64,000 nt of DNA from Rhizobacter sp. (GTDB lineage: Bacteria; Pseudomonadota; Gammaproteobacteria; Burkholderiales; Burkholderiaceae_C), in NCBI GenBank assembly GCA_019635355.1, contig JAHBZQ010000001.1, positions 496,001 to 560,000 on the forward strand, in the 5' to 3' direction. This document shows, in pieces, positions 27,164-36,274 of this stretch (position 1 is its first letter; each line of letters opens with the position of its first letter). Under the pieces are notes generated by a model, which was not told the origin of the DNA, made no database searches, and worked only from the letters and a program-made list of their open reading frames with translations. The translations under genes and the position numbers were made by a program.

Positions 27164-28633
27164 ATGAGCGACTCATCCACCGACAACGCCATCTGCCGCA
27201 TGGACGCGGTCAGCCTCGCCAAGCGCATCCGCTCCAAGGAGCTCTCGGCCACCGAGGTCACCGAGGCCGTGCTGCGCCGCATGGAGGTGCTGGAGCCGCA
27301 CATCCACGCCTTCTGCACGCCCACGCCCGACGTAGCGCGCGCTGCCGCGAAGGCCGTCGATGCGCAGATCGCAAAAGGCGAGCCCATCGGCCCGCTCGCG
27401 GGCGTGCCCATCGGCATCAAGGACCTGGTGGCCACGAAGGGCATCAAGACCGTGATGGGCTCCAAGCTCTACGAAGAGTTCATTCCCGACGAAGACGACA
27501 TCGTCGTCGAGCGCCTGAAGGCCGCGGGCGCGGTGATCATCGGCAAGACCAACGTGCCCGAGTTCGGCTACAGCGGCGTGGGCCACAACCCGGTCTTCGA
27601 GACCACGCGCAACCCGTGGAACCTCGCCATGACCTCGGGCGGCTCGAGCGCCGGCTCGGGCGCCTCGGTGGCCACCGGCGTGGCGCCGTTCGCCATCGGC
27701 AGCGATGGCGGCGGCTCGGTGCGCATCCCGTCGGCGCACTGCGGGCTTTACGGCATCAAGGCCTCGATGGGCCGCGTGGCGTTGTACCCCGGCTGTCGCG
27801 ACGAGCGTTACCCCGGCGTGTCGAGCTGGGAGACGCTGGAGCACATCGGCCCCATGAGCCGCACCGTGGCCGACTCGGCGCTGATGCTGAGCGTGATCGC
27901 CGGCCCCGACCCGCGCGACCGCTATTCCATCCCCGCGGCCGACTTCGACTACCTGGAGGCCGCGCAGCCGTCGAGCCTCAAGGGCCTGCGCATCGCCTAC
28001 AGCGAAGACTGGGGCTACGCCGCCGTCGACCCCGAGGTGAGGCGCGTGGTGAGCGAAGCGGTGGCGGTGTTCGAGCGCGAACTCGGCTGCCATGTGGAGC
28101 GTGCCAACCCCGGCTGGCGGTCGGATGCCGGCGCGACCTTCTGGACGCTCGTCGCTGCCGACACCGACCTCACCGGCATGCGCAAGCTCATCGCCGGCCG
28201 CGAGCACGAGATCTCGCCGCACCTGGTCGACCTGGTGATGAAGCCGTGGACCGGCGCCGACTTCACCGACGCACACACCCAGCGCAAGGCCATCTGCAAC
28301 ACGATGTGGCGGTTCATGTCGAACTACGACCTGCTGATCACGCCCACGCTCGCGGTGCCGCCGTTCCCGGTGCACATGCAGGGCCCCGAGATCATCGAGG
28401 GCCGCATGGGGCGCAATGCCGACTGGCTGTGCTTCACCTTCCCGGCCAACCTGACCGGGCAGCCGGCAGCAAGCATCCCCGCCGGCTTCACGAAGGATGG
28501 CCTGCCGGTCGGCCTGCAGATCATCGGCCGCCACCTCGACGACCGCACCGTGCTCAAGGCGAGTGCCGCCTTCGAGCAGGCGCGGCCGTGGGCGCACAAG
28601 TGGCCGGCCTTGCTTGACCAACTCGGCCTGTGA
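27164..28633 (+). CDS. Amidase-signature family hydrolase (1)
   Basis: 489 residues. The Ser-cisSer-Lys triad has canonical spacing: K86 (GIKDLV), S161 (SGGSSAGSG), S185 (SDGGGSVRIPS). Such enzymes cleave carboxamides, carbamoyl or amide-linked intermediates; similarity does not fix the substrate. Being third in line after the transporter ATPases, and upstream of a binding protein, a second amidase and a ring hydrolase, it likely deaminates the imported compound or a ring-opened product. Confidence 0.9.
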   Translation: MSDSSTDNAICRMDAVSLAKRIRSKELSATEVTEAVLRRMEVLEPHIHAFCTPTPDVARAAAKAVDAQIAKGEPIGPLAGVPIGIKDLVATKGIKTVMGSKLYEEFIPDEDDIVVERLKAAGAVIIGKTNVPEFGYSGVGHNPVFETTRNPWNLAMTSGGSSAGSGASVATGVAPFAIGSDGGGSVRIPSAHCGLYGIKASMGRVALYPGCRDERYPGVSSWETLEHIGPMSRTVADSALMLSVIAGPDPRDRYSIPAADFDYLEAAQPSSLKGLRIAYSEDWGYAAVDPEVRRVVSEAVAVFERELGCHVERANPGWRSDAGATFWTLVAADTDLTGMRKLIAGREHEISPHLVDLVMKPWTGADFTDAHTQRKAICNTMWRFMSNYDLLITPTLAVPPFPVHMQGPEIIEGRMGRNADWLCFTFPANLTGQPAASIPAGFTKDGLPVGLQIIGRHLDDRTVLKASAAFEQARPWAHKWPALLDQLGL

Positions 28634-28643
28634 TCACCACGAA

Positions 28644-28711
28644 CCGCTCAGCCTGAGGTATCGAAGGCCCGCACCGGCCTGAGCAGGGCTTCGATACCTC
28701 AGCCTGAGCGG
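28644..28711. repeat. Long inverted repeat, CCTGAGGTATCGAAG type
   Basis: 23-base arms at 28644-28666 and 28689-28711 pair with one mismatch around a 22-base loop; core GAGGTATCGAAG. It is a different sequence from the GAGCCTGTCGAAG hairpins but has a similar organisation (GAAG at the loop side, CCG at the outer end). No T-run follows, so it is probably an intergenic hairpin element rather than a terminator. Located between amidase and binding-protein genes. Confidence 0.85.
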
Positions 28712-28756
28712 ATTGATTCTCCTCGTCCAACGTCAACAAACGCAGAAGGAATGACC

Positions 28757-30361
28757 ATGCCCGTTAGCCGCCTTCAACACTACGCCGCGCTGATGGCGCT
28801 GGCCGCCGCGCTCGTGGCGCCGGCCTTAGCCGCACCTCCGAAAGACACCCTCGTCATCGTCTCCGAGATGGGCCCGAACGGCCTCGACACGATGGTGCCC
28901 ACCGCCAACGACCACAGCCGCATGGTCGCCTGGCATGTGTACGACCGGCTGGTGAGCCACGGGCAGAAGAAGTTGCCCGACGGCAACGCCTCCTACGACG
29001 CCACCGTGCTCACGCCCGAGCTCGCGGAGCGCTGGGAGATCAGCCCCGACAAAAAGGTCTACACCTTCTTCCTGCGCAAGAACGCCAAGTTCCACGACGG
29101 CACGCCCGTCACCGCGAAAGACGTGAAGTGGTCCTTCGACCGCGCGGTGGCCGCGGGCGGCTTCCCGGCCGTGCAGATGGCCGCCGGCTCGCTCGACGAT
29201 CCGAAGAAGTTTTCGGTCGTCGACGACTACACCTTCCGCATCACGCTCGACAAGCCCAACAAGCTCATCCTTCCCGACCTGGTGGTGCCGGTGCCGGTGA
29301 TCGTGAACTCCACGCTCGCCAAGAAGCATGCGACGGCGGCCGACCCGTGGGCGCTGGAATGGGTGTCGCGCAACGGCGCGGGCGGCGGCGCCTACAAGAT
29401 CGAGTCGTGGACGCCGGGGCAGCAGACGGTGTTCGTGCGATTCGACGACTGGAAGTCGGGCCCGCTGCCGAAACTCAAGAAGGTGATCTACCGCCAGATC
29501 GCGTCTGCCGGTACGCGCCGCGCGCTGCTGGAGAAGGGCGACGTCGACATCTCGGTCGGCCTGCCGCCGAAAGACTACGCCGAGCTCGCCAAGAGCCCCA
29601 AGGTCAAGGTGATCGGCGTGCCGGTGCAGAACGACCTGATCTTCGTGGACATGAACACCAAGATCAAACCCTTCGACAACCCCAAGGTGCGCCAGGCCAT
29701 CTCGTATGCGATCCCCTACAAGGAGATCCTCTCCAGCGCGCTCTACAACCGCGGTGTAGGCATGTTCGGCGGCGACCCGTCCAAGCCCTATGCGCCGACC
29801 TGGCCGGTGCCGATCAAGTACACGACCGATCTGGCGAAAGCCAAGGCGCTGCTCACCGAGGCGGGCTTCCCGAATGGCTTCAAGACCACGCTGTCGTTCG
29901 ACCTGAGCGAAGCCACGGTGCGTGAGCCCACCGCCATCCTGATCCAGGAATCGCTCAAGAAGATCGGCGTGGAGTTGACGCTCGAGAAGGTGCCGGGCTC
30001 CAATTGGTTCGCGCAGATGGCCAGCAAGACCATGCCGATGGTGATCGCCGAGTTCTACGGCTGGCTCGACTACCCCGAGTACTTCTTCTTCTGGAACTTC
30101 GACGGCAAGAACAACGCGGTGTTCAACACCGCCAACTACACCAACCCGGTGCTCGACGAGCAGATCGAGATCGCGCGTTTCGCCTCCGACGACAAGGTCT
30201 ACAAGGCTGCACTCCAGAAGATGGTCGACATCGTGATGACCGACCTGCCGCGCATCCCGCTCTACACCCGCTTCTCCGACTTCGCGATGCAGAAGAACGT
30301 GCAGGGCTTCGAGTACTGGTTCCACACCCACCCCGACTTCCGCAAGTTCTACAAGGAATGA
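28757..30361 (+). CDS. Family-5 ABC substrate-binding protein
   Basis: 534-residue periplasmic receptor (SBP_bac_5), the binding partner for the Dpp-like ATPases and permeases upstream. Signal peptide with core LMALAAALVAPALA, cleavage near ALAAPP; no lipobox. Family motifs are LRKNAKFHDGTPVTAKDVKWSFDR and VRQAISYAIPYKEI. ATG 28757 has AAGGA 7 bases upstream; the ATG at 28751 is too near that site. Its placement after the amidase supports a dedicated catabolic system. Confidence 0.92.
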   Translation: MPVSRLQHYAALMALAAALVAPALAAPPKDTLVIVSEMGPNGLDTMVPTANDHSRMVAWHVYDRLVSHGQKKLPDGNASYDATVLTPELAERWEISPDKKVYTFFLRKNAKFHDGTPVTAKDVKWSFDRAVAAGGFPAVQMAAGSLDDPKKFSVVDDYTFRITLDKPNKLILPDLVVPVPVIVNSTLAKKHATAADPWALEWVSRNGAGGGAYKIESWTPGQQTVFVRFDDWKSGPLPKLKKVIYRQIASAGTRRALLEKGDVDISVGLPPKDYAELAKSPKVKVIGVPVQNDLIFVDMNTKIKPFDNPKVRQAISYAIPYKEILSSALYNRGVGMFGGDPSKPYAPTWPVPIKYTTDLAKAKALLTEAGFPNGFKTTLSFDLSEATVREPTAILIQESLKKIGVELTLEKVPGSNWFAQMASKTMPMVIAEFYGWLDYPEYFFFWNFDGKNNAVFNTANYTNPVLDEQIEIARFASDDKVYKAALQKMVDIVMTDLPRIPLYTRFSDFAMQKNVQGFEYWFHTHPDFRKFYKE

Positions 30362-30366
30362 CGGGC

Positions 30367-31545
30367 ATGCGAGACGAAGCGGGCGCCTTGGTCCCGCAGA
30401 CCGACGTGAGGGTGGCCGGCGCAGCCGAAGGGCCGCTCGCGGGGCTGCGCTTCGCGGCGAAGGATCTCTTCGACGTGGCGGGCCACGTCACCGGCGCAGG
30501 AAACCCGACCTGGGCGGCCACGCACGCCCCGGCGACCGCGCATGCGTGGGCGGTGCAGCGGCTGCTCGATGCGGGCGCGTTGCTCGTCGGCAAGGCCATC
30601 ACCGACGAGATCTCGCTGGGCCTGCTCGGCATCAATCGCTTCGACGGCACACCACTCAACCCGCGTGCGCCCGACCGCGTGCCGGGCGGCTCGTCGAGCG
30701 GCTCGGCGTCGGCGGTGGCGTGCGGGCTGGCCGAGCTCGCGCTCGGCACCGACTCGGGCGGCTCGGTGCGCACGCCGGCGAGCTTCTGTGGCCTCTATGG
30801 CCTGCGGCCCACGCACGGCGCGATCTCCGTCGAGGGCATGGTCACGCAGTCGCCGAGCTTCGACACCGCTGGCTTCTTCGCCGCCACCGCGGCCACCTTC
30901 GAACGCGTGGGCGACGCGCTGTTGCCGCCAGGCGGCACCGGCCGCACCGACCAGCTGCTGGTCGCGAGCGACGTCGTGGCCTTGTGCGACGAGGCGGTGC
31001 AGGCCGCCTTCCACGGGGCGCTCACGCAGATCGCGCCGCGCGTGGCCGAGCTGCATGCGGTGACGCTCGCGCCCGAGGGGCTGGCGCTCTGGTCCGCGCA
31101 CCAGCAGCGCCTGCAGTGCTTCGAGTTCGGCCGCACCTTTGCGCCCTGGGTGGCGCAGCACAACCCGGTGTTCTCGTTCGACGTGGCGCAGACGCTGCTG
31201 CAGGCGCAGGCCCTGACGGAAGAGGAGGTAGCGCCCTCGCGCTTGGTGCGCACCGCCGTGCGCGAGCGGCTCGACGAGCTCTTGGGCGGCCACCGCCTGC
31301 TGTGCCTGCCGACCGTGCCCATCCTGCCCATCCGGCGCGACGCGACACTGCCCGAGATGCAGCAGGCGGTCGGCCGCATCCTCCAGCTCACCTGCATCGC
31401 CGGCCTCACCGGGCTGCCGCAGGTGAGCCTGCCGCTGGCGCACAGCCAGGGCATCCCGGTCGGCATCTCGCTGATCGGCCCGCGCGGCAGCGATCGGCTG
31501 CTGCTCTCGCTCGCACGCGAACTCGAAAGGACCATGCTGCGATGA
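30367..31545 (+). CDS. Amidase-signature family hydrolase (2), short N-terminus
   Basis: 392 residues, shorter than amidase 1 because the usual N-terminal helices before the catalytic lysine are almost absent: K32 (FAAKDLFD), S109 (GGSSSGSAS), S133 (TDSGGSVRTP). The enzyme resembles the compact AtzE/AtzF-like and amidase groups. ATG 30367 has AAGGA 9 bases upstream; an alternative ATG at 30358 overlaps the binding-protein stop. Coupled by overlap to the dihydropyrimidinase gene. Substrate unknown. Confidence 0.87.
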   Translation: MRDEAGALVPQTDVRVAGAAEGPLAGLRFAAKDLFDVAGHVTGAGNPTWAATHAPATAHAWAVQRLLDAGALLVGKAITDEISLGLLGINRFDGTPLNPRAPDRVPGGSSSGSASAVACGLAELALGTDSGGSVRTPASFCGLYGLRPTHGAISVEGMVTQSPSFDTAGFFAATAATFERVGDALLPPGGTGRTDQLLVASDVVALCDEAVQAAFHGALTQIAPRVAELHAVTLAPEGLALWSAHQQRLQCFEFGRTFAPWVAQHNPVFSFDVAQTLLQAQALTEEEVAPSRLVRTAVRERLDELLGGHRLLCLPTVPILPIRRDATLPEMQQAVGRILQLTCIAGLTGLPQVSLPLAHSQGIPVGISLIGPRGSDRLLLSLARELERTMLR

Positions 31546-32954
31546 GCACCACCTTGATCCGCGGCGGCCGGGTCATCACCGCCACCGACGACTACGTGGC
31601 CGACGTGCTGCTGCAAGACGGCATCGTGCACGCCATCGCGCGCGACATGGCGGTGGGGCCCGACGTGACGGTGGTGGATGCGCGCGGCCTGTACGTGCTG
31701 CCCGGCGGCGTCGACACCCACGTCCACCTGGAAAACGTGATCGGCCCCACGATCACCTGCGACACCTTTGCCAGCGGCACGAAGGCCGCCGCCTTCGGCG
31801 GCACCACCACGGTGGTCGACTTCGCCCTGCAGACCGCGGCCGATTCGCCACTCGAAGCCATCGCCCGCGCGCAGCGCAGCGCCGAGCCTCAGGTGTGCAT
31901 CGACTACAGCCTGCACTGCATCGTGACGCGGGTCGATGCGCAGGTGCTGGCCGACGTGAAGCACGCGATGCGCCATGAGGGCGTGACGAGCTTCAAGATG
32001 TTCATGGCCTACCCCGGCGTGATGATGGCCGACGACGCGGCCATCTTCCAGATGCTGCGCCAGGTGGGCGCCGACGGCGGCATGGTGGCGCTGCATGCCG
32101 AGAACGGCACGGTGATCGACCTCTTGATCAAGGAGGCGCTCGCCGCCGGCCACACCGCGCCGCGCTACCACGCGATGACGCGGCCCGCGCTGATGGAAGG
32201 CGAGGCCACGCACCGCGGCATCCGCCTCGCGGAGCTGGCCGAAGCGCCCATCTACTTCGTGCACGTGTCGTCGAACCAGGCCTTGAAGCACATCGTGGCG
32301 GCGCGCGACGAGGGCATCCCGGTGTTCGCGGAGACCTGCCCGCACTACCTGCTGTTCGACGACTCGGTGTATTCGAGCGACGATTTCGAGATCGCCAAAT
32401 ACGTGATGACGCCGCCGCTGCGCAGCACCGACGACCAGCACCACCTCTGGCGCGCGCTGCGCTACGACGACCTGCAGGTGATTGCGACCGACCACTGCCC
32501 CTTCTGCATGAAGGAGGGCCACCTGGGCTACCGCTTGCAGAAGCAGCGCGGCAAAGACGATTTCTCGCTCATCCCGAATGGCGCGCCCGGCATCGAGACG
32601 CGGCTGGTGAGCCTGCACGACATCGGCGTGACGCAGGGCCGCCTGTCGCTCAACCGCTTCGTGCAGCTCACGTCGACCACGCCGGCCAAGCTTTTCGGCC
32701 TCTTCCCGAAGAAGGGCACGATCGCTATCGGCAGCGATGCCGACGTCGTGCTCTTCAATCCGAACGCCACGCAGACCATCCACGCCGAGCACCTGCACAG
32801 CCAGTGCGACTACACGCTGCTCGAAGGGCGCACGCTGCAGGGGCGGGTGGAGAAGGTCTTCCTGCGCGGCGAGCTGATCGTCGATGGCGCCGAGTGGAAA
32901 GGTCGCGAAGGCATGGGCCAGTTCGTGCGTCGAGGCGAGGTGAGGGCGTTCTAG
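31542..32954 (+). CDS. Dihydropyrimidinase/D-hydantoinase family ring hydrolase (1)
   Basis: 470-residue binuclear-zinc cyclic amidohydrolase opening dihydropyrimidine, hydantoin or similar rings to N-carbamoyl acids. Metal and lysine ligands are visible: VDTHVHLEN, carbamylated Lys in TSFKMFMAY, ALHAENGT, FVHVSSNQ, and ATDHCPF. ATG 31542 overlaps amidase 2 by 4 bases. The product could go to amidase 2 or be handled by ureidoglycolate lyase-like chemistry; the actual ring substrate is not deducible. Confidence 0.92.
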   Translation: MSTTLIRGGRVITATDDYVADVLLQDGIVHAIARDMAVGPDVTVVDARGLYVLPGGVDTHVHLENVIGPTITCDTFASGTKAAAFGGTTTVVDFALQTAADSPLEAIARAQRSAEPQVCIDYSLHCIVTRVDAQVLADVKHAMRHEGVTSFKMFMAYPGVMMADDAAIFQMLRQVGADGGMVALHAENGTVIDLLIKEALAAGHTAPRYHAMTRPALMEGEATHRGIRLAELAEAPIYFVHVSSNQALKHIVAARDEGIPVFAETCPHYLLFDDSVYSSDDFEIAKYVMTPPLRSTDDQHHLWRALRYDDLQVIATDHCPFCMKEGHLGYRLQKQRGKDDFSLIPNGAPGIETRLVSLHDIGVTQGRLSLNRFVQLTSTTPAKLFGLFPKKGTIAIGSDADVVLFNPNATQTIHAEHLHSQCDYTLLEGRTLQGRVEKVFLRGELIVDGAEWKGREGMGQFVRRGEVRAF

Positions 32955-32956
32955 CG

Positions 32957-33463
32957 ATGCGACGCGTGTTGCCCTTCGAGCCGTTGACGGCGAGGTCCTT
33001 CAAGCCCTTCGGCGATGTCATCGACGTCGCCTCGGCAGCACGCCACTTCACGATCAACGAAGGCTACGCGGAGCGCTACGACGACCTGGCCCGCATCGAC
33101 GTCGACCGCGAGGGCGGCCGGCCGAAGCTGAGCATCTTCCGTGCCGTGCCGCGCACGATCCCGTTCGCCCTCTCCGTGATCGAACGCCACCCACTGGGCA
33201 GCCAGGCCTTCATCCCGATGTCGGGCCGGCCCTACATCGTCGTGGTCTGCGAAGGCGCTCATGCGCCTGACCTCGGTACGCTGCGCTGCTTCACCGCCCA
33301 GGCAGGGCAGGGCGTCAACTACGCGCCGGGCACCTGGCACCACCCCTTGCTGGCGCTGGAGGCACCGTGCGACTTCCTGGTGATCGACCGGGCAGGCGAA
33401 GGCAACAACTGCGACGAGACGCGGCTGGCGGCCGGCGACATCTGGATCGGCTCGCCGCCCTAG
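32957..33463 (+). CDS. allA: Ureidoglycolate lyase (AllA)
   Basis: 168-residue cupin-like enzyme releasing urea and glyoxylate from ureidoglycolate, the last step of allantoin breakdown. Family signatures: FKPFGDVIDV, ERHPLGSQAFIPMSGRP, NYAPGTWHHPLLALE and DFLVIDRAGEGNNCDE. Placed two bases after the ring hydrolase, hence the operon may serve an allantoin-like ureide, though allantoinase and allantoicase are not otherwise evident. Its last 4 bases overlap the convergent nitH. Confidence 0.92.
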   Translation: MRRVLPFEPLTARSFKPFGDVIDVASAARHFTINEGYAERYDDLARIDVDREGGRPKLSIFRAVPRTIPFALSVIERHPLGSQAFIPMSGRPYIVVVCEGAHAPDLGTLRCFTAQAGQGVNYAPGTWHHPLLALEAPCDFLVIDRAGEGNNCDETRLAAGDIWIGSPP

Positions 33464-34761
33464 ACGACCGCGAGATCGACGAGCGCGCTCTGCTCGGCAG
33501 TGGGCGGGGTCTTCAGCGAGTGCAACGCCCTCACGCGCTGCACGACGAAGGCTGCATCCCGCGCCACCCCCGAGAAGCGCCCTGACCCCCAGGTGTGCAG
33601 CCACGGCAGACCGATGAAGTAGAGGCCGGGCACGCGCGTCACGCCGCGCTCGTGCACCGGGTGGCCGCGGCCGTTGAAGACCGGGGCGTCGAGCCAGCGG
33701 AAGTCGGGCGCGAAGCCGATGCACCAGACCACGCTCGTGATGCCCGCATCGCGCAGCGACAAGGTCTCGCGCTCCTCGGCCGGCTGCCACACCGGCTCGT
33801 ACACGCTTCCAGGCGGCGCCTGCAGGCCCTGCTCGTCGATGTAGCGGTCGATCGAGGCGTTGATGCCGTTGTAGGTGCGGTCGGCCTGGTCCAGCACCTC
33901 GCGCAGGCGCGGCGCGAAGCGCAGCGTGTCGCCGTCGGCATCGAGGCCGGTGAGCACGCCGTAGAGCTGCATGCCTTCGGTGGCGAAGCGGCGCAGGTCG
34001 ATGTCGCGCCCGCCGTCGCGGCCGGTCACGTAATGGTTGGTGTTGTCGCGCACGCCCTCGCGCAGCGGGTGCTGGCCCACCGGCATGTCGTAGTAGCCCA
34101 TGTCGGCCAGCCAGTCGACCACGTCGCGGCCGCGGTAGAAGCGCGCGCAGCGCGGCGCATCGCCCACCGCCAGCACCACCTCGCGGCCGGCGAGGTGCAG
34201 GTCTTCGGCGATCTGCGCGCCACTCTGGCCCGAGCCGACCACCAGCACCTTGCCGGGTGGCAGCTGCGCGGCGTTGCGGTACTGCGCCGAATGGAGCTGC
34301 AGCACCTGCGCCGGCAAGCGCTCGGCCAGGCGCGGCACGATGGGCTCGTGGTAGCCGCCCGAGGCGACGACGATTTGCTGCGCGGTGCATTCGCCCTCAC
34401 TGCTGCGCACGAGGAAGCCGCCCTCGGGCAGCGGCTTCACCAGTTCGACCGCCACACCTTCGCGCAGCGGTGCGTTCACGTGGGCGCGGAAGGCATCGAG
34501 GTACTGCACGATCTCGTCGCGCTTCATGAAGCCGTGCGGATCGTCGCCGCGGTACGGGTGGCCGGGCAGGGCGCACTGCCAGTTGGGTGTGACGAGGCAG
34601 AAGTTGTCCCAGCGCTGCGTGCGCCACACGTGCATCGCGCGGTGCTTCTCGAACACCACGTGCTCGATGCCTTCGGCTTTCAGTCCGTGGCTGATGGACA
34701 GGCCGGCCTGGCCGCCGCCGACGACGACGACTTCGTGATGGGGCAGGGTGGGGTTCTTCAT
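33460..34761 (-). CDS. nitH: NitH, MSMEG_0569-family flavin-dependent oxidoreductase
   Basis: 433-residue two-dinucleotide-fold flavoprotein, similar to Baeyer-Villiger/N-hydroxylating monooxygenases. N-terminal FAD fingerprint VVVGGGQAGLSISHGLKAEG (10-29) and NADPH fingerprint VLVVGSGQSGAQIAEDL. Last gene of the Nit1C cluster, whose members are associated with cyanide assimilation in Pseudomonas fluorescens NCIMB 11764; its reaction is unknown. ATG 34761, 21 bases after the small nitG gene. Confidence 0.9.
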   Translation of the reverse strand: MKNPTLPHHEVVVVGGGQAGLSISHGLKAEGIEHVVFEKHRAMHVWRTQRWDNFCLVTPNWQCALPGHPYRGDDPHGFMKRDEIVQYLDAFRAHVNAPLREGVAVELVKPLPEGGFLVRSSEGECTAQQIVVASGGYHEPIVPRLAERLPAQVLQLHSAQYRNAAQLPPGKVLVVGSGQSGAQIAEDLHLAGREVVLAVGDAPRCARFYRGRDVVDWLADMGYYDMPVGQHPLREGVRDNTNHYVTGRDGGRDIDLRRFATEGMQLYGVLTGLDADGDTLRFAPRLREVLDQADRTYNGINASIDRYIDEQGLQAPPGSVYEPVWQPAEERETLSLRDAGITSVVWCIGFAPDFRWLDAPVFNGRGHPVHERGVTRVPGLYFIGLPWLHTWGSGRFSGVARDAAFVVQRVRALHSLKTPPTAEQSALVDLAVV

Positions 34762-34782
34762 GAAGGGACTCCGGGTGAAGGG

Positions 34783-35073
34783 TCAAGCAGGTTCGAACGC
34801 GAGCACGCGCACGCGTGCTTCGGCGTTGTCGGCAAAGGGGGCGGCATGCGCCTCGGTCTGCAGCAGCTGGTCAGCGGCGCGCGAGCAGGCGAAGCCGAAC
34901 TTCTCGCGCACACGCTCGCTCGCGATGGCGGTGGCCTCGCGCACGCGCCGCAGCAACTCGGGCAGCGGGTAGTCCTCGCCCGGCGTGAGGTAGTCGTGGA
35001 TCACGAGCGAAGGCGAGTAGCAGAGGGTCTCGCTGGCATCGGGCCAGCGAAGGCGGTAGTGCATGGCGGGCAT
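34783..35073 (-). CDS. nitG: NitG, MSMEG_0570-family small protein
   Basis: 96-residue uncharacterised protein named for association with nitrogen starvation. Conserved start MPAMHYRLRWPDASE and CYSPSLVIHDYLTPGEDYPL, then REATAIASERVREKFGFAC. ATG 35073 rather than 35064 follows the family start MPxM. Cytoplasmic, no membrane segment. Conserved position between the glycosyltransferase and nitH. Confidence 0.9.
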   Translation of the reverse strand: MPAMHYRLRWPDASETLCYSPSLVIHDYLTPGEDYPLPELLRRVREATAIASERVREKFGFACSRAADQLLQTEAHAAPFADNAEARVRVLAFEPA

Positions 35074-35083
35074 GAGGTCGGTC

Positions 35084-36274
35084 TCAGGCAGTGAGGGCTT
35101 CGGCGGGCGTGGCGGTCGGTGTGTGCAGCGTGCGCAGGTACCAGGCTTCGTGCAGCGCCGCGCTGCGCTCCCACGCATGGGCCAGGCACACGGCCGGCGG
35201 CGCGTTGAGCTTGGGCATGCGCGCGGCCGATTGCAGGCCCGCTGCGATGGAGTCGATGCGCTCCGGGTCGCACCACGCGACGGCTGCCTCATCGCGCAGG
35301 TGCTCGGTGAACGGTGGGCGACTCGACACCAGCACCGGCGTGCCGCAGGCCAGCGCTTCGAGCGCGACGAGGCCGAAGCCTTCGACCAGCGACGGCATGG
35401 CCAGAACGTCGGCGCGGCGCATCAGCGTGGGCAGCATCTCGTCGGGCAGCGGGCCGGTGCGCAGCACGGGCGCATCGGGCCCTTCGGTGAGGCCGAGCTC
35501 GCCCAGGGCCTGCTGCCACGCGCGGCGGGCGCTGCTGTGGTCGAGCATGCTGGCGCCACCGGCCACCACGAAGCGGGCCTGGGCCCATGCGGGGTCGTTG
35601 CGGCGCAGGGTGGCGAAGGCCTGCAACACCCGCACGGTGTTCTTGCGTTCTTCCACGCCACCGACCAGCAGGCACACCGGGCCTGCGTCGTCGGCCAGCC
35701 CGAGCGACTGCAGGCGCGGCCCGTCGAGCACGTCGGCCGCCGGCCGGTAGCGGCGCAGGTCGACGCCGTTGAACATGCGCGCCGGCTGCACGCCGAAGTG
35801 CTCGCGGAAATGCGCACACCAGGTGTCGCTGACACAGGCCACGCCCTCGGCCGCACGCCAGGCACGCTCCTGCCAGCGGTTGAGCGTCTCCTGCGCGAAG
35901 ACGTCGAGGTGATGCACGGTGCGCAGCCAGGGCGGCACGTGAAGCCCACGTTCGCGCAGCAAGGCGAGGGCGTTGCCGCTCACGCTGTCTTGCGCATGCA
36001 GCAGGTCGAAGCGGCCTCGCCGCAGCACGGCCGGCAACGCCGCCACCAGGGCCTCGATGCGCTGCCGCACCTGCTCCACCAGGTCGCCGGTCAGCACCGG
36101 CAGGCGGATCAACTCGACCGGAAATGCCGTCGCACGAAACAGCGATTCGCCCGGCTCGGCCGAGGCGATCACGGTCACGCGGTGGCCGCGCCGCACCAGC
36201 GCGTCGGCCAGCTCCAGCGTGTGGATCACACCACCGCGTGGGCGCACCGAGTGCGTGAGCAGGGCGATGTTCAT
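35084..36274 (-). CDS. MSMEG_0565-family glycosyltransferase of the Nit1C cluster
   Basis: 396-residue GT-B, GT4-like enzyme. The N-terminal Rossmann half opens ALLTHSVRPRGGVIHTLELA; the C-terminal half has VLAMPSLVEGFGLVALEALA with the E-x7-E pattern of GT4 enzymes. Homologues occur in many but not all Nit1C clusters and are absent from the seven-gene core named nitB-H, so it is an accessory. It suggests that the end product may be glycosylated (inference). The start ATG 36274 overlaps nitF by 4 bases. Confidence 0.88.
   Translation of the reverse strand: MNIALLTHSVRPRGGVIHTLELADALVRRGHRVTVIASAEPGESLFRATAFPVELIRLPVLTGDLVEQVRQRIEALVAALPAVLRRGRFDLLHAQDSVSGNALALLRERGLHVPPWLRTVHHLDVFAQETLNRWQERAWRAAEGVACVSDTWCAHFREHFGVQPARMFNGVDLRRYRPAADVLDGPRLQSLGLADDAGPVCLLVGGVEERKNTVRVLQAFATLRRNDPAWAQARFVVAGGASMLDHSSARRAWQQALGELGLTEGPDAPVLRTGPLPDEMLPTLMRRADVLAMPSLVEGFGLVALEALACGTPVLVSSRPPFTEHLRDEAAVAWCDPERIDSIAAGLQSAARMPKLNAPPAVCLAHAWERSAALHEAWYLRTLHTPTATPAEALTA

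Noticed and set aside
28644..28711. Rho-independent terminator after amidase 1
   Set aside because: Long stem but 22-base loop and no T-tract on either strand; treated as a repeat element.
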